DNA of 64,000 nucleotides from Streptomyces caniscabiei. GTDB lineage: Bacteria; Actinomycetota; Actinomycetes; Streptomycetales; Streptomycetaceae. Shown piece by piece: positions 1 through 7,629 of this stretch. The position numbers and the translations under genes are program-made. Each line of letters starts with the position of its first letter. The first letter of the stretch is position 1. The notes under the pieces are model-generated. The model saw nothing but the letters and a program-made list of their open reading frames with translations. It searched no databases and was not told the DNA's origin. Location: assembly GCF_014930365.1 (NCBI RefSeq), contig NZ_JABXWI010000025.1, forward strand, positions 50,455-114,454, given 5' to 3'.

Positions 1-350
1 GCAGGCTCGGTCCCCACTCAGCAGACCCGAAACGGTCGGCTCCCAGCGGTGATTCCATCGCCTACCGAACAGCAGCACCGACAGCGCAGGTAGGCACCCA
101 GCGCAGTGTGCCCATCCGGCATGGCCAAATCAGACTTGGAAGCGGAAGGTGGCTGGCCCGCTGTCTCGACACCACGGCGCCCGCGAGGCGCTGGAGGTTC
201 GGGTCGAACCCTCATTGACGTGGTGGACGTGGTACTTGGGCGGGCCGGCGGCGGGTTCTGAGCCGGTACAAGCGCTCCGACTGAGAGGCCATGAACGGGC
301 CCGGCTACCGGTGCTGGCCTGTAGGCGTGACGGCGCACGGCGCAGCGTGA
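1..350. other. No supported gene at the left edge
   Basis: I find no reading frame here with Streptomyces-like codon use, a ribosome binding site and a recognisable product. The short open frames on both strands are low-complexity Arg/Pro/Ala translations typical of non-coding high-GC DNA. A small hairpin-like stretch near 205-225 (GGTTCGGGTCGAACC) does not extend to a tRNA or terminator. The region lies downstream of the leftward flavoprotein gene, so it probably holds its 3' end and flanking DNA. Confidence 0.4.
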
Positions 351-896
351 TCACGACCGCTCGAACAGCCCAGGGGCGAGCAGCTCCAGTACTTCCTCCC
401 ACCGGTAGCGGTCGGCCCCGCCGCCGGCCTTCGGGCGATGGGGCTCGTACGAGCCGATCAGGACGCCCATCTCGCGGAGCTGCTCCAAGCTCCTGCGGTA
501 GGCGGGGTGGGCGGCCTGGGCGGAGTTGAGGTACGGCAGTACGGCGATGGGGACGTCCATGGCGGGTGCTTCGCACAGGATGCCGAGGGCGAGGTTGTCG
601 GAGATTCCGGCGGCCCACTTGTTGACGGTGTTGAAACTGGCCGGGGCGACCGCGATGGCATCGGCGGGCCGGGTCGGGCGCGGTTCGCCCGCCGAGCGCC
701 AGGCGGAGCGGATGGGGCGCCCGATCTGGCCCTCCACCGCCTCCACATCAAGAAAACCGAGCCCTTGTGGTGTGGCGACGACGCCGACGTCCCACTGCCG
801 CTCGTGCGCTGCGGTGATCAGCTTGCCGACGTCCCCGGCGACTCCGGCCGCGCAAACCACGATCTGGAGGAACGGCTTGTCGTGCTGATCACTCAC
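351..896 (-). CDS. Flavoprotein of the phosphopantothenoylcysteine decarboxylase-like family
   Basis: A 181-residue protein with a single flavoprotein domain. The N-terminus (LQIVVCAAGVAGDVGKLITAA) fits an FMN-binding beta-alpha unit. The centre carries the family's PASFNT and NKWAAGISDNLAL motifs, equivalent to the PASANT/NK(W)A(N)GxADNL region of HFCD decarboxylases. The start is GTG at 894-896 because it overlaps the stop of the upstream regulator as GTGA, implying translational coupling. HFCD enzymes decarboxylate cysteine-derived thioenol substrates in coenzyme A or peptide biosynthesis. Stand-alone copies beside helix-turn-helix regulators are common in Streptomyces, and their substrate is unknown. 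Whether it works in the pathway across the divergent promoter is inference. Confidence 0.8.
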   Translation of the reverse strand: MSDQHDKPFLQIVVCAAGVAGDVGKLITAAHERQWDVGVVATPQGLGFLDVEAVEGQIGRPIRSAWRSAGEPRPTRPADAIAVAPASFNTVNKWAAGISDNLALGILCEAPAMDVPIAVLPYLNSAQAAHPAYRRSLEQLREMGVLIGSYEPHRPKAGGGADRYRWEEVLELLAPGLFERS

Positions 897-2191
897 GCGG
901 GCACTCCCAGTTGGCGGCTGAAGTGGTGCAGCTCGGGCAGGGCCCGGCGGCGGTCGCGGGCTGCCATGTCGGCGACCAGTTCGCGTACGGCCGGGCGGCG
1001 GATGTCCTGTGCCGCGCAGCTCTCGGCGATGCGCAGGGCCTGGTAGCCGTCGGCGAGTCTGCCCTGCTGACTGTAGGCGCGGGCGGTCTCCACCCACAGG
1101 GCGGCCCGGCGCTCGGGGACGGGAATGTGGCGGCGCATGAGGGGCCGGGCGGTCTGCAGGGCTATGCCGGCGTCGCCGAAGGAGACGGCCGCGCTGACCT
1201 CGTGCAGGGCGACGTTGGTGGGGCTGAAGTTCGCCCAGGCGTCCGGTTGGTCGAAGGCGACGTAGCGGGCCACTTCCTTGGCCTCGGTGAGGAAGCCCTG
1301 GGTGGTGTCGCGGTCGCCGTTTCTGCTGGCGGCGGTCGCCCCGCGCAGCAGGAGCAGTCCGAGTGCCGCCAGGTATCGGGGGGCGCGCTGGTCGTAGGAG
1401 CCGGTGAGCTGGTCGGCGGTGTGTCGGATCATGTTCACGGCCTGGGCGGTGTGCTTGTCCCGTACGAGGACGTGGGCGTGCACGCGGACGCTGGCGGCGA
1501 GGACGACCGGGTCTTCGGACCGTTCAGCCTCGGCCATGGCCCGACCGGCCGCGAGCCAGGCGTTGCCCTGGTCGGCTCGTTTCAGCAGCAGGCTCACCGA
1601 TGTCTGGTACGCGGTCGCGAGCAGCCCGGACGCCTCCGCCGAGCCGGAGGAACCACCGTCGGCGGCCAGGCGCAGGTCGGCGATCAGCCCCGGCAGGGCC
1701 TGCTCCAGTTCCGCGTAGTCGCACACGTAGAACATCCGGCGTACTGCCCGCACCCGGTCCCGCAACTCGCCGATGCCCAACGCTTGGCCGGTGGCGGCGG
1801 GGCCCGTGCCCGGCATCAGAACCTGGATCAGGTCGTGATGCGCGGTGGTCGACGACGATGATGGCGACGGCGGGGCCGCGAGCGCGGCCACGCTCGCGGC
1901 GAGGAAGGTACGGCGGTGCATGTCCTCTGCTCCGGGCTCGGCGGCGGGGCCGGTCTCAGCAGCGGCGGCGAGGCCGAGACGGTGCGGCGGAATGTCCAGC
2001 ACCTGCGCGACCTCGCGCAGCGTGCGCACGTCCTCCGTGCCCCTGCCGCTTTCCAGACGGCTCACCTTCGACTGGTGATACCCCAGTGCGGCGGCCACGT
2101 CCTTCTGCGAGCGCCGCTGTAAAACACGTGCCTGACGGATCACTCCGCCGATCCGTCTCGCCTCGCTCTGTTCTTCGGCCATCTGTGCCAC
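893..2191 (-). CDS. XRE-family helix-turn-helix transcriptional regulator with long TPR-like C-terminal region
   Basis: A 432-residue cytoplasmic DNA-binding protein. Residues ~15-72 form an XRE helix-turn-helix (RRSQKDVAAALGYHQSKVSRLESG, then RTLREVAQVLDIPPHRLGL). The rest is alpha-helical, Ala/Leu/Arg rich and resembles the tetratricopeptide-type sensory region of Streptomyces XRE regulators, with no enzyme motif. It is co-transcribed and translationally coupled with the flavoprotein gene. It is divergent from the HATPase/MurA-like operon, with 167 bp between the start codons. That layout, plus a perfect 6-5-6 inverted repeat in the gap, makes it the likely local regulator. The ligand is unknown. 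Confidence 0.85.
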   Translation of the reverse strand: MAQMAEEQSEARRIGGVIRQARVLQRRSQKDVAAALGYHQSKVSRLESGRGTEDVRTLREVAQVLDIPPHRLGLAAAAETGPAAEPGAEDMHRRTFLAASVAALAAPPSPSSSSTTAHHDLIQVLMPGTGPAATGQALGIGELRDRVRAVRRMFYVCDYAELEQALPGLIADLRLAADGGSSGSAEASGLLATAYQTSVSLLLKRADQGNAWLAAGRAMAEAERSEDPVVLAASVRVHAHVLVRDKHTAQAVNMIRHTADQLTGSYDQRAPRYLAALGLLLLRGATAASRNGDRDTTQGFLTEAKEVARYVAFDQPDAWANFSPTNVALHEVSAAVSFGDAGIALQTARPLMRRHIPVPERRAALWVETARAYSQQGRLADGYQALRIAESCAAQDIRRPAVRELVADMAARDRRRALPELHHFSRQLGVPA

Positions 2192-2265
2192 GGCCCCTCC
2201 TGCCGTCGCCGATCCTGCCTGCTCAACCGAGCGTAACCGAGCGGCGATTCACCGCGATGCGGCTC

Positions 2266-2282
2266 CTGCATAAGTGATGCAG
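2266..2282. promoter_or_regulatory. Candidate operator: inverted repeat in divergent promoter
   Basis: CTGCAT-AAGTG-ATGCAG is a perfect 6-bp inverted repeat with a 5-bp centre. It sits between the leftward XRE regulator and the rightward HATPase operon. Position and symmetry fit a binding site for the dimeric XRE protein. Function is inferred from position only. Confidence 0.4.
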
Positions 2283-2358
2283 CCCCAGCACACGGCGTAG
2301 TCCCGCTTGCCTCCGGAGCGGTTGCGTGGAGCAGCCGCACCAATCCAGGAGGCAGCTC

Positions 2359-2790
2359 ATGGAAGCGCACCAGATCCGATTCTCCGTTCACTGCACACCT
2401 GCCGCCGCCCGATCCGCGCGGCAGCAGCTCGTGAACGGGATACGGCGCTGGAACGCCTCCCTCGACCAGGACCTGCTGAGCACGGCAGAACTGGTCGCCG
2501 CCGAGCTGCTGACGAACGCGGTACGGCACGCGGGCCGCGGCCCGATCTCGGCCGGCGCCCGCCTCGACGGCGAGCGTCTGCTGATCGAGGTGACCGATGC
2601 CAGCCACACGGTCCCGCGAGCCGGACTGCCGGACATGGAGGCAGAGGGCGGGCGCGGCCTGTTCCTCGTCGCCACCCTGGCCGATCGCCACGGAGTCGAT
2701 CCGCTGCCGTCCGGCAAACGCTGCTGGGCCGAGTTCAAGGTCGGCGCCCCAGCCCAGCCCTCACGACACGTTCCTCTGCAAAGGAGTTGA
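2359..2790 (+). CDS. HATPase_c ATP-binding protein (anti-sigma-factor/RsbW-like)
   Basis: A 143-residue single-domain GHKL ATPase. The N-box ELVAAELLTNAVRHAGRG (E...N), the Asp box VTDAS and the glycine-rich GRGLFLV lid are all visible. Such stand-alone proteins usually act as anti-sigma or regulatory kinases in Streptomyces. The ATG at 2359 is chosen over an in-frame GTG at 2326 because AGGAGG lies 8 bases upstream of it. The gene heads the rightward operon; its stop precedes the TTG start of the enolpyruvyl transferase by 3 bases. Its partner is not evident in the window, and the XRE protein opposite is only one possibility. Confidence 0.8.
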   Translation: MEAHQIRFSVHCTPAAARSARQQLVNGIRRWNASLDQDLLSTAELVAAELLTNAVRHAGRGPISAGARLDGERLLIEVTDASHTVPRAGLPDMEAEGGRGLFLVATLADRHGVDPLPSGKRCWAEFKVGAPAQPSRHVPLQRS

Positions 2791-2793
2791 CGG

Positions 2794-4116
2794 TTGACAG
2801 CCGTACGGATCCCTCCAGTCGCCGCCGAAGTGGTGGCCATCCGACCCGGGAGCCCTCTCACCGGCTCCGTCACAGTCGACGGGTCCAAGAACGCAGCCCT
2901 GCCGCTCCTGGCCGCCGCGGCGGCTCTGCACCGCCCAGTGCATCTGGGCAACGTCCCGGCGAACGCCGACGTACAGACGATGCTCGCCCTGCTCCAGCAG
3001 GCCGGCTGGCACACGGCCCGGCCCGTCAGCGACCCGCAGACCGCAGTGATCCTGCCGGGCCACAAGTCCGAAGCCGGGACCGACCTCGACATCGCCGCCC
3101 GCATCCGGGCCTCGTACTACCTCGTCCCCGCCCTGCTGGGCACGTACGGGCGGGCCCGGCTCCCCTGGCCGGGCGGCTGCCGGATCGGGGAACGCGGCAT
3201 GGAGCAGCACTTCAAGGTCTACGAACACTTCGGCGACCGCACTACCGTCGACGACGACGGCTACGTTGTGGAGGCAGCCGGCACTCCCAGGGCCGGAACC
3301 GTCGCGATCACACTGCCCTTCCGCTCCCGGGGCGCGACCATCGCCGCCCTCCTGCGCGCGGTCGTGGCCGGACGGCCACTGCGGCTGGGGATGCCCAACC
3401 TCTCGCCGGAGGTGCTCGCTGTCGTAGAAGCGTTGAGGGCGGCTGGTTGGCAGTGCCGAGTGAGCGAGGCGCTTCTCGCTCTCGCGCCGTCCTTGTCCGT
3501 TCCTCCGGAGAGCATCGTGTGGCGGGTTCCCGGCGACAAGATCGAGGCTGGGACTTTGGCGTGCGCGGTCGCGGTCACAGGCGGCGACACGCGCATCTGC
3601 GGCGTACGCGCTGACGATGTCGTCCCCTTGGTCAGGGCCCTCCGATGGCTCGGAGTCCCCGCCGACACGGAGGACGACGTACTCATCGTCCGAGCGCGAG
3701 ACAGCCGTCCCACCAGCCGGTCACTTCGAGCTGTCGCTTCCCTCGCCCCCAGTGGCCTGGACGCCGACTTCGAGCCCTCCCTGGTGGCCTTGGCCCTCAC
3801 CCGCCCCGGCACCCACCTCTTCTCCGACACCATCAACCCCGGCCGCCACGGCAACCTGCTGCCGCAGCTGGCCCGTCTCGGTGCCGTGATCCACGAACTG
3901 TCCCCCACCAAGTGCCGTCTCACCGGTCCGCAGCAGTTGACCGGCGCCGGAGTGGAGGCCACCGACATCCGCACCGGCTCCGCCCTGCTCATCGCTGGCC
4001 TGACCGCGCACGGCGTCACCACCCTGGGCGGCCTCGACCAGCTCCGACGCGGCCACGCCGACCTCCCCACCAAGCTGTACGCCCTCGGCGCCGACATCTG
4101 CGAGGTCACGCCATGA
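2794..4116 (+). CDS. MurA-like enolpyruvyl transferase (UDP-GlcNAc 1-carboxyvinyltransferase family), probably specialised
   Basis: A 440-residue EPSP-synthase-fold protein. The key MurA residues are present: K32-N33 in DGSKNAALPLL, the PEP-reactive Cys129 in GGCRIGERG, Asp248 in PGDKIEAGT, and the late Arg in DIRTGSALLIAG. The enzyme should transfer enolpyruvate from PEP to a hydroxyl acceptor and, with Cys present, should in principle bind fosfomycin. It begins with TTG at 2794, with AAGGAG 7 bases upstream. Its location in a cluster with nucleotide-handling enzymes, away from cell-wall genes, suggests a pathway-dedicated paralogue rather than the housekeeping MurA. The related NikO/PolA enzymes of nikkomycin/polyoxin act on UMP, but no radical SAM partner is seen here. 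The acceptor is unknown. Confidence 0.8.
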   Translation: MTAVRIPPVAAEVVAIRPGSPLTGSVTVDGSKNAALPLLAAAAALHRPVHLGNVPANADVQTMLALLQQAGWHTARPVSDPQTAVILPGHKSEAGTDLDIAARIRASYYLVPALLGTYGRARLPWPGGCRIGERGMEQHFKVYEHFGDRTTVDDDGYVVEAAGTPRAGTVAITLPFRSRGATIAALLRAVVAGRPLRLGMPNLSPEVLAVVEALRAAGWQCRVSEALLALAPSLSVPPESIVWRVPGDKIEAGTLACAVAVTGGDTRICGVRADDVVPLVRALRWLGVPADTEDDVLIVRARDSRPTSRSLRAVASLAPSGLDADFEPSLVALALTRPGTHLFSDTINPGRHGNLLPQLARLGAVIHELSPTKCRLTGPQQLTGAGVEATDIRTGSALLIAGLTAHGVTTLGGLDQLRRGHADLPTKLYALGADICEVTP

Positions 4117-5348
4117 ACCGACAGTTACGGCGGATCATCGCCACGACCGATGTCCACTCCGCCTTCGCCTCCCCCGCACCGATGCTCGCCCACCTCCATG
4201 CCGCCAGGGCCGAGAGCCTGATCGTGGACTGCGGCGACTTCTTCGAAGGCAGCGGCTTCTACCGCCTCGGCCAGGGCCAGATCGAGCACGAGATCCTCAC
4301 CAGCCTCTACGACTTGCTGGCCCCCGGGAATCACGGTTGGCGGCACCATTTCGAGCCGGGGCTGCGCGAGATGACCGTGTGCGCCAACACGACTGACGAC
4401 GCTGGCAAGCCCCTCTTCGACCGCGTACGCATCGAGCAGATCGCCGGCCGACGCGTCGCCGTCACCGCAGTGATCGGGGCCCAGGCGTTCGACGCGATTC
4501 CCGCCGGCGATCGCATCGGTCACCACGTCACCGATTCTGCCCAGGCCCTGCGCGAGGTGATGCTCGCACTCCACCACCGCGCCGACACCTGGATCGTGCT
4601 GTCCCACTCCGGCTTCGACGAGGACCTGAAGCTGGCCGCCGCCTGCCCCTTGGCGGACGTCATCTTCTCCGGGCACTGCCACAGCGACACGTACGGTCCC
4701 GTAGCCGTCGGCGACACCCTCGTCGTCAAAGGACGCGAACTCGGCATCGGGTACGCCGCCGCAGAGCCCGTCGGAACCGGCTGGGCCGCCCGCAGGGGCA
4801 CCTTCCCCAGCTCGCACGGGTGGCCCGAGGGCCTCGCCACGGTGCGAGACGAGATTGAACTCATCGACCGGAGGCTCGCGAGTCCGCTCGGCAACGTGAA
4901 CGAGCCCTACCGCAATACCCCGTTGGACCGACACCAGTTGCTGACAGAGGTCGCCGGCCGACTGCACTCGGGCCTCGGCGCGGACGCGGTCGTCCTCAAC
5001 GAGACCGCCCTGCGTTCCACACCTCTCGGCGAAGTGCTCACCCTCGGCGACCTGCTGACCATCGAGCCCTTCGACAACCAACTCGTCCACGCCCACCTCT
5101 CCGACGACCACGCCCAGGACCACGAGAAGCTGCTCGGCCACCTCACCGAACGCGTCGGCCCCCTGGTCACGGCTCCCACTCCTCTGCCCCCAGCCACGAG
5201 CAGCGTGTTGACGACTGGCTACCTCGCCAACAGCCACCTCGGCGGACGAACACATCAGGCCGGACTACGGCTCGGCCAAGCCGTACGAAGCGTCCTGGCC
5301 ACACCCCTGGCAGACACCGACCCCACCGTCGCAGGAGGCGAGCGATGA
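4113..5348 (+). CDS. Calcineurin-like metallophosphatase / 5'-nucleotidase-like protein
   Basis: A 411-residue protein carrying the full metallophosphoesterase motif series: TTDVH near residue 12, DCGDFFEG, PGNHGW, LSHSG and SGHCHSDTYG. The C-terminal part (about residues 250-400) resembles the substrate-binding domain of 5'-nucleotidases. There is no signal peptide, so it is probably cytoplasmic, unlike most UshA-type enzymes. Its ATG overlaps the previous stop (ATGA) and its stop overlaps the next start, placing it firmly inside the operon. It probably removes a phosphate from a nucleotide or sugar-phosphate intermediate of this pathway; the exact substrate is inference. Confidence 0.8.
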   Translation: MNRQLRRIIATTDVHSAFASPAPMLAHLHAARAESLIVDCGDFFEGSGFYRLGQGQIEHEILTSLYDLLAPGNHGWRHHFEPGLREMTVCANTTDDAGKPLFDRVRIEQIAGRRVAVTAVIGAQAFDAIPAGDRIGHHVTDSAQALREVMLALHHRADTWIVLSHSGFDEDLKLAAACPLADVIFSGHCHSDTYGPVAVGDTLVVKGRELGIGYAAAEPVGTGWAARRGTFPSSHGWPEGLATVRDEIELIDRRLASPLGNVNEPYRNTPLDRHQLLTEVAGRLHSGLGADAVVLNETALRSTPLGEVLTLGDLLTIEPFDNQLVHAHLSDDHAQDHEKLLGHLTERVGPLVTAPTPLPPATSSVLTTGYLANSHLGGRTHQAGLRLGQAVRSVLATPLADTDPTVAGGER

Positions 5349-5884
5349 TCCTCACCGGACCCGAGATCACCGCCGCTGCCCACGACGGCCGCCTGACCAT
5401 CGCCCCCTTCGAACCGGATCAGGTCAACCCCAACAGCTACAACGTCCGCCTCGGCCCCACCCTGCTGACCTACACCGACACCGTGATCGACGCCCACCGC
5501 CCCAACCCCACCCACGAGATCACGATCAGGAAGAGCGGATACGTACTCCGGCCCGGCGAGCTGTACCTCGGACACACCGTCGAACAGGTCGGCTCCGACA
5601 CCTACGTACCGCTGCTCTTCGGCCGCTCCTCCGTCGGCAGGCTCGGGCTGTTCGTCGAGATCACCGCACCGATCGGCGACATCGGCTTCCACGGCCAGTG
5701 GACGCTGATGCTCTCCCCGATTCGCCCTGTACGGGTGTACGCGGGCATGTGTATCGGGCAGATCATGTTCTTCGTCTCCACCGGCGCCATCGCCCCCTAC
5801 CAGGGCAAGTACCAGGCCGCCGTCGGCCCGCAGCCCTCCGCCTACTGGCGCGACACGGCCCGGCTCAAGGCGGTCGCCTCGTGA
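5345..5884 (+). CDS. dCTP deaminase/dUTPase-fold protein, first copy (catalytic Glu replaced)
   Basis: A 179-residue member of the trimeric dCTP deaminase (Dcd) family. It keeps the phosphate-binding motif R94-S-S-x-x-R99 (FGRSSVGRLGLF) and the C-terminal GM-IGQI-F segment. The position aligned by eye with the general-base glutamate of Escherichia coli Dcd (Glu138) reads Met122 in WTLMLSP, so ordinary deamination looks impaired. It is coupled by 4-bp overlaps to the phosphatase before it and to a second paralogue after it. The pair may form a mixed trimer (see findings). The family assignment is firm; the activity is uncertain. Confidence 0.75.
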   Translation: MILTGPEITAAAHDGRLTIAPFEPDQVNPNSYNVRLGPTLLTYTDTVIDAHRPNPTHEITIRKSGYVLRPGELYLGHTVEQVGSDTYVPLLFGRSSVGRLGLFVEITAPIGDIGFHGQWTLMLSPIRPVRVYAGMCIGQIMFFVSTGAIAPYQGKYQAAVGPQPSAYWRDTARLKAVAS

Positions 5885-6417
5885 TCCTCACCGGCCCCGC
5901 GATCAGCGCCGCCATCCAGGCAGGTGAGATCACGATCGACCCGTACGACCCTGCCCGCCTCTCCCCGAACGCCTACGACTGGCGAGTCGGCGACACCATC
6001 CGTATCTGCGATGGCGATCTGGATGCAGCCCTCCCCACTGAGTGCGCCGAGCAGACCATCCCCGCGACGGGCCTGGTGCTGAAGCCGGGTGTTCTCTACC
6101 TCGGCGTCACGCTGGAGAGGACGGGCTCCGAGTCGTACGCGCAGATGCTCAACGGCGATCGGACCATCGGCGCACTCGGTATCTGGGTCCATGTCTCCGC
6201 CCCGCTCGGCCACCAAGGCCATGCCATCCGCTGGACCCTGGAGATCCATGCCGCCCGGCCGGTTCGCATCTACGCGGGCATGACCTTCGGCAAGCTCGTC
6301 TTCCTCAGCGCCTTCGGCACACCGGCCAGCTACCAGCAGCAGGACGCCAAGTACGCGGCGACGGACGGCATCGACATCTCCCGCCTCTACGAAGAGAACC
6401 CTGGAGGAGTCCGGTGA
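5881..6417 (+). CDS. dCTP deaminase/dUTPase-fold protein, second copy (phosphate motif replaced)
   Basis: A 178-residue paralogue of the preceding gene, sharing the MILTGP start, the Pro-Asn-x-Tyr segment and the RPVR(I/V)YAGM C-terminal block. It retains the candidate catalytic glutamate (Glu121 in WTLEIHA), but the canonical RSSxxR motif is replaced by DRTIGA. It therefore lacks the usual triphosphate-binding arginine/serines. The GTG start at 5881 overlaps the previous stop as GTGA; its own stop overlaps the glycosyltransferase start. Two neighbouring Dcd-like genes with opposite losses suggest specialisation or a heteromeric enzyme. Confidence 0.75.
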   Translation: MILTGPAISAAIQAGEITIDPYDPARLSPNAYDWRVGDTIRICDGDLDAALPTECAEQTIPATGLVLKPGVLYLGVTLERTGSESYAQMLNGDRTIGALGIWVHVSAPLGHQGHAIRWTLEIHAARPVRIYAGMTFGKLVFLSAFGTPASYQQQDAKYAATDGIDISRLYEENPGGVR

Positions 6418-7529
6418 CCCCGCGACCGACCGCTGGGCCGCTGGCCGCCACCCTGCTGGACCTGCCTGCCGGAAGCCCAGGAGGCAGTGTCGAACTCTTC
6501 CTCGACCTCTACACGGGCGAGCAACCGCTCATCCCGGCGCGGGCGTTCATGCTCGCCCCCACAGGCCCTCGACCTCCCCTTCCGGCCGGCCTCGACCTCC
6601 TCCAAGTCCCCGGGAAGTGCCTGGAGGGCCCAGCCTTCAGCCGATACGTAGCCGCCCTACGTTCGGCACTGACGGCCGCGATCGACCCGACCCGGATCGA
6701 TGTCCTGCACCTGCAGCACCTCACCTTCGGCGCCACCCCCGCCCTGATCCGCGCGCTCCCCGCGCACCCCCGCATTGCCCTGGTCCACGGCACCGACCTG
6801 CTCTTCGCCGAGGCCCACCGCGACCAGCTCCAAGTGCTGCACGAGACCACGAAGGCCGTCGACGCCATCGTCGTCCCCACCAGCGCGATGGCCGACCAAC
6901 TCCGCAAACTCGTCCCACTGGTCAACCGCCGCAAGATCACCCACATCCCCTGGGGCATCCCCGACCACCTGATCACCGATCCACCGGCCCGGCCTGCCCG
7001 CTCTCCAACGAGCCACCTACGGCTGCTGTACGCGGGCCGACTCACGGCCGAGAAGGGCGTCGAGGCCCTGGTGAAGAGCCTGGCCTTGGTGCCGGGCGTT
7101 GAACTGAGCGTCGCCGCACCCCCAGCCCAGTTCCACACGCTGGCCCTACTGCTGCAACGAGCCGACGTACGAGCCCGCTACCTCGGCTGGCTCCGCCGCC
7201 CACAGCTGTGGAAGACCTTCACCAACCACGACCTACTGGTCATGCCCTCCACCACTCTGGAGGCCATGGGCCTGGTCGCACTGGAAGCCCAAGCCTGCGG
7301 CCTCCCCGTCCTCTACCAACCCGTACCCGGCCTGAGCGAAGCCCTCGCCGCCTCCGGCGTGGCAACCGACTTCACCAGCCCCGCAGCCCTCACACGCGAC
7401 CTGGACCGGCTACGCACGACACCTGGCCTGCTTCCGGCTCTGCGCCGGGCGGGCCACGCGAACGCCGCCCGTTACCCGCTCTCCGCCACCGCGCAGGCCC
7501 TGACCGATGTGGGCCGCCAGCTCACCTAG
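6414..7529 (+). CDS. GT4-family glycosyltransferase
   Basis: A 371-residue GT-B-fold enzyme. The N-terminal half has PAGSPGGSVELFLDL and VLHLQHLTFG motifs. The C-terminal nucleotide-sugar domain has LLYAGRLTAEKGVEAL and the diagnostic E-x7-E motif in LEAMGLVALEAQACGLPV. Retaining GT4 enzymes transfer a sugar from UDP/GDP-sugar donors. No membrane segment or signal peptide is visible. The GTG start at 6414 overlaps the second Dcd-like gene by 4 bp. In context it probably glycosylates, or builds the sugar part of, the cluster's product; donor and acceptor cannot be read from sequence. Confidence 0.82.
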   Translation: MTPRPTAGPLAATLLDLPAGSPGGSVELFLDLYTGEQPLIPARAFMLAPTGPRPPLPAGLDLLQVPGKCLEGPAFSRYVAALRSALTAAIDPTRIDVLHLQHLTFGATPALIRALPAHPRIALVHGTDLLFAEAHRDQLQVLHETTKAVDAIVVPTSAMADQLRKLVPLVNRRKITHIPWGIPDHLITDPPARPARSPTSHLRLLYAGRLTAEKGVEALVKSLALVPGVELSVAAPPAQFHTLALLLQRADVRARYLGWLRRPQLWKTFTNHDLLVMPSTTLEAMGLVALEAQACGLPVLYQPVPGLSEALAASGVATDFTSPAALTRDLDRLRTTPGLLPALRRAGHANAARYPLSATAQALTDVGRQLT

Positions 7530-7629
7530 GACCACCCTGACCAGCTGGCGTCCGACACGCCATTGCCACACCCCACCCACGCCCGTCACTACGCTGACCG
7601 GCGGGATGCCCACGGCGAACAGGGAGACC

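Noticed and set aside
200..230. tRNA T-arm near the left edge
   Set aside because: GGTTCGGGTCGAACC is an isolated hairpin with no D-arm, anticodon arm or acceptor stem around it.
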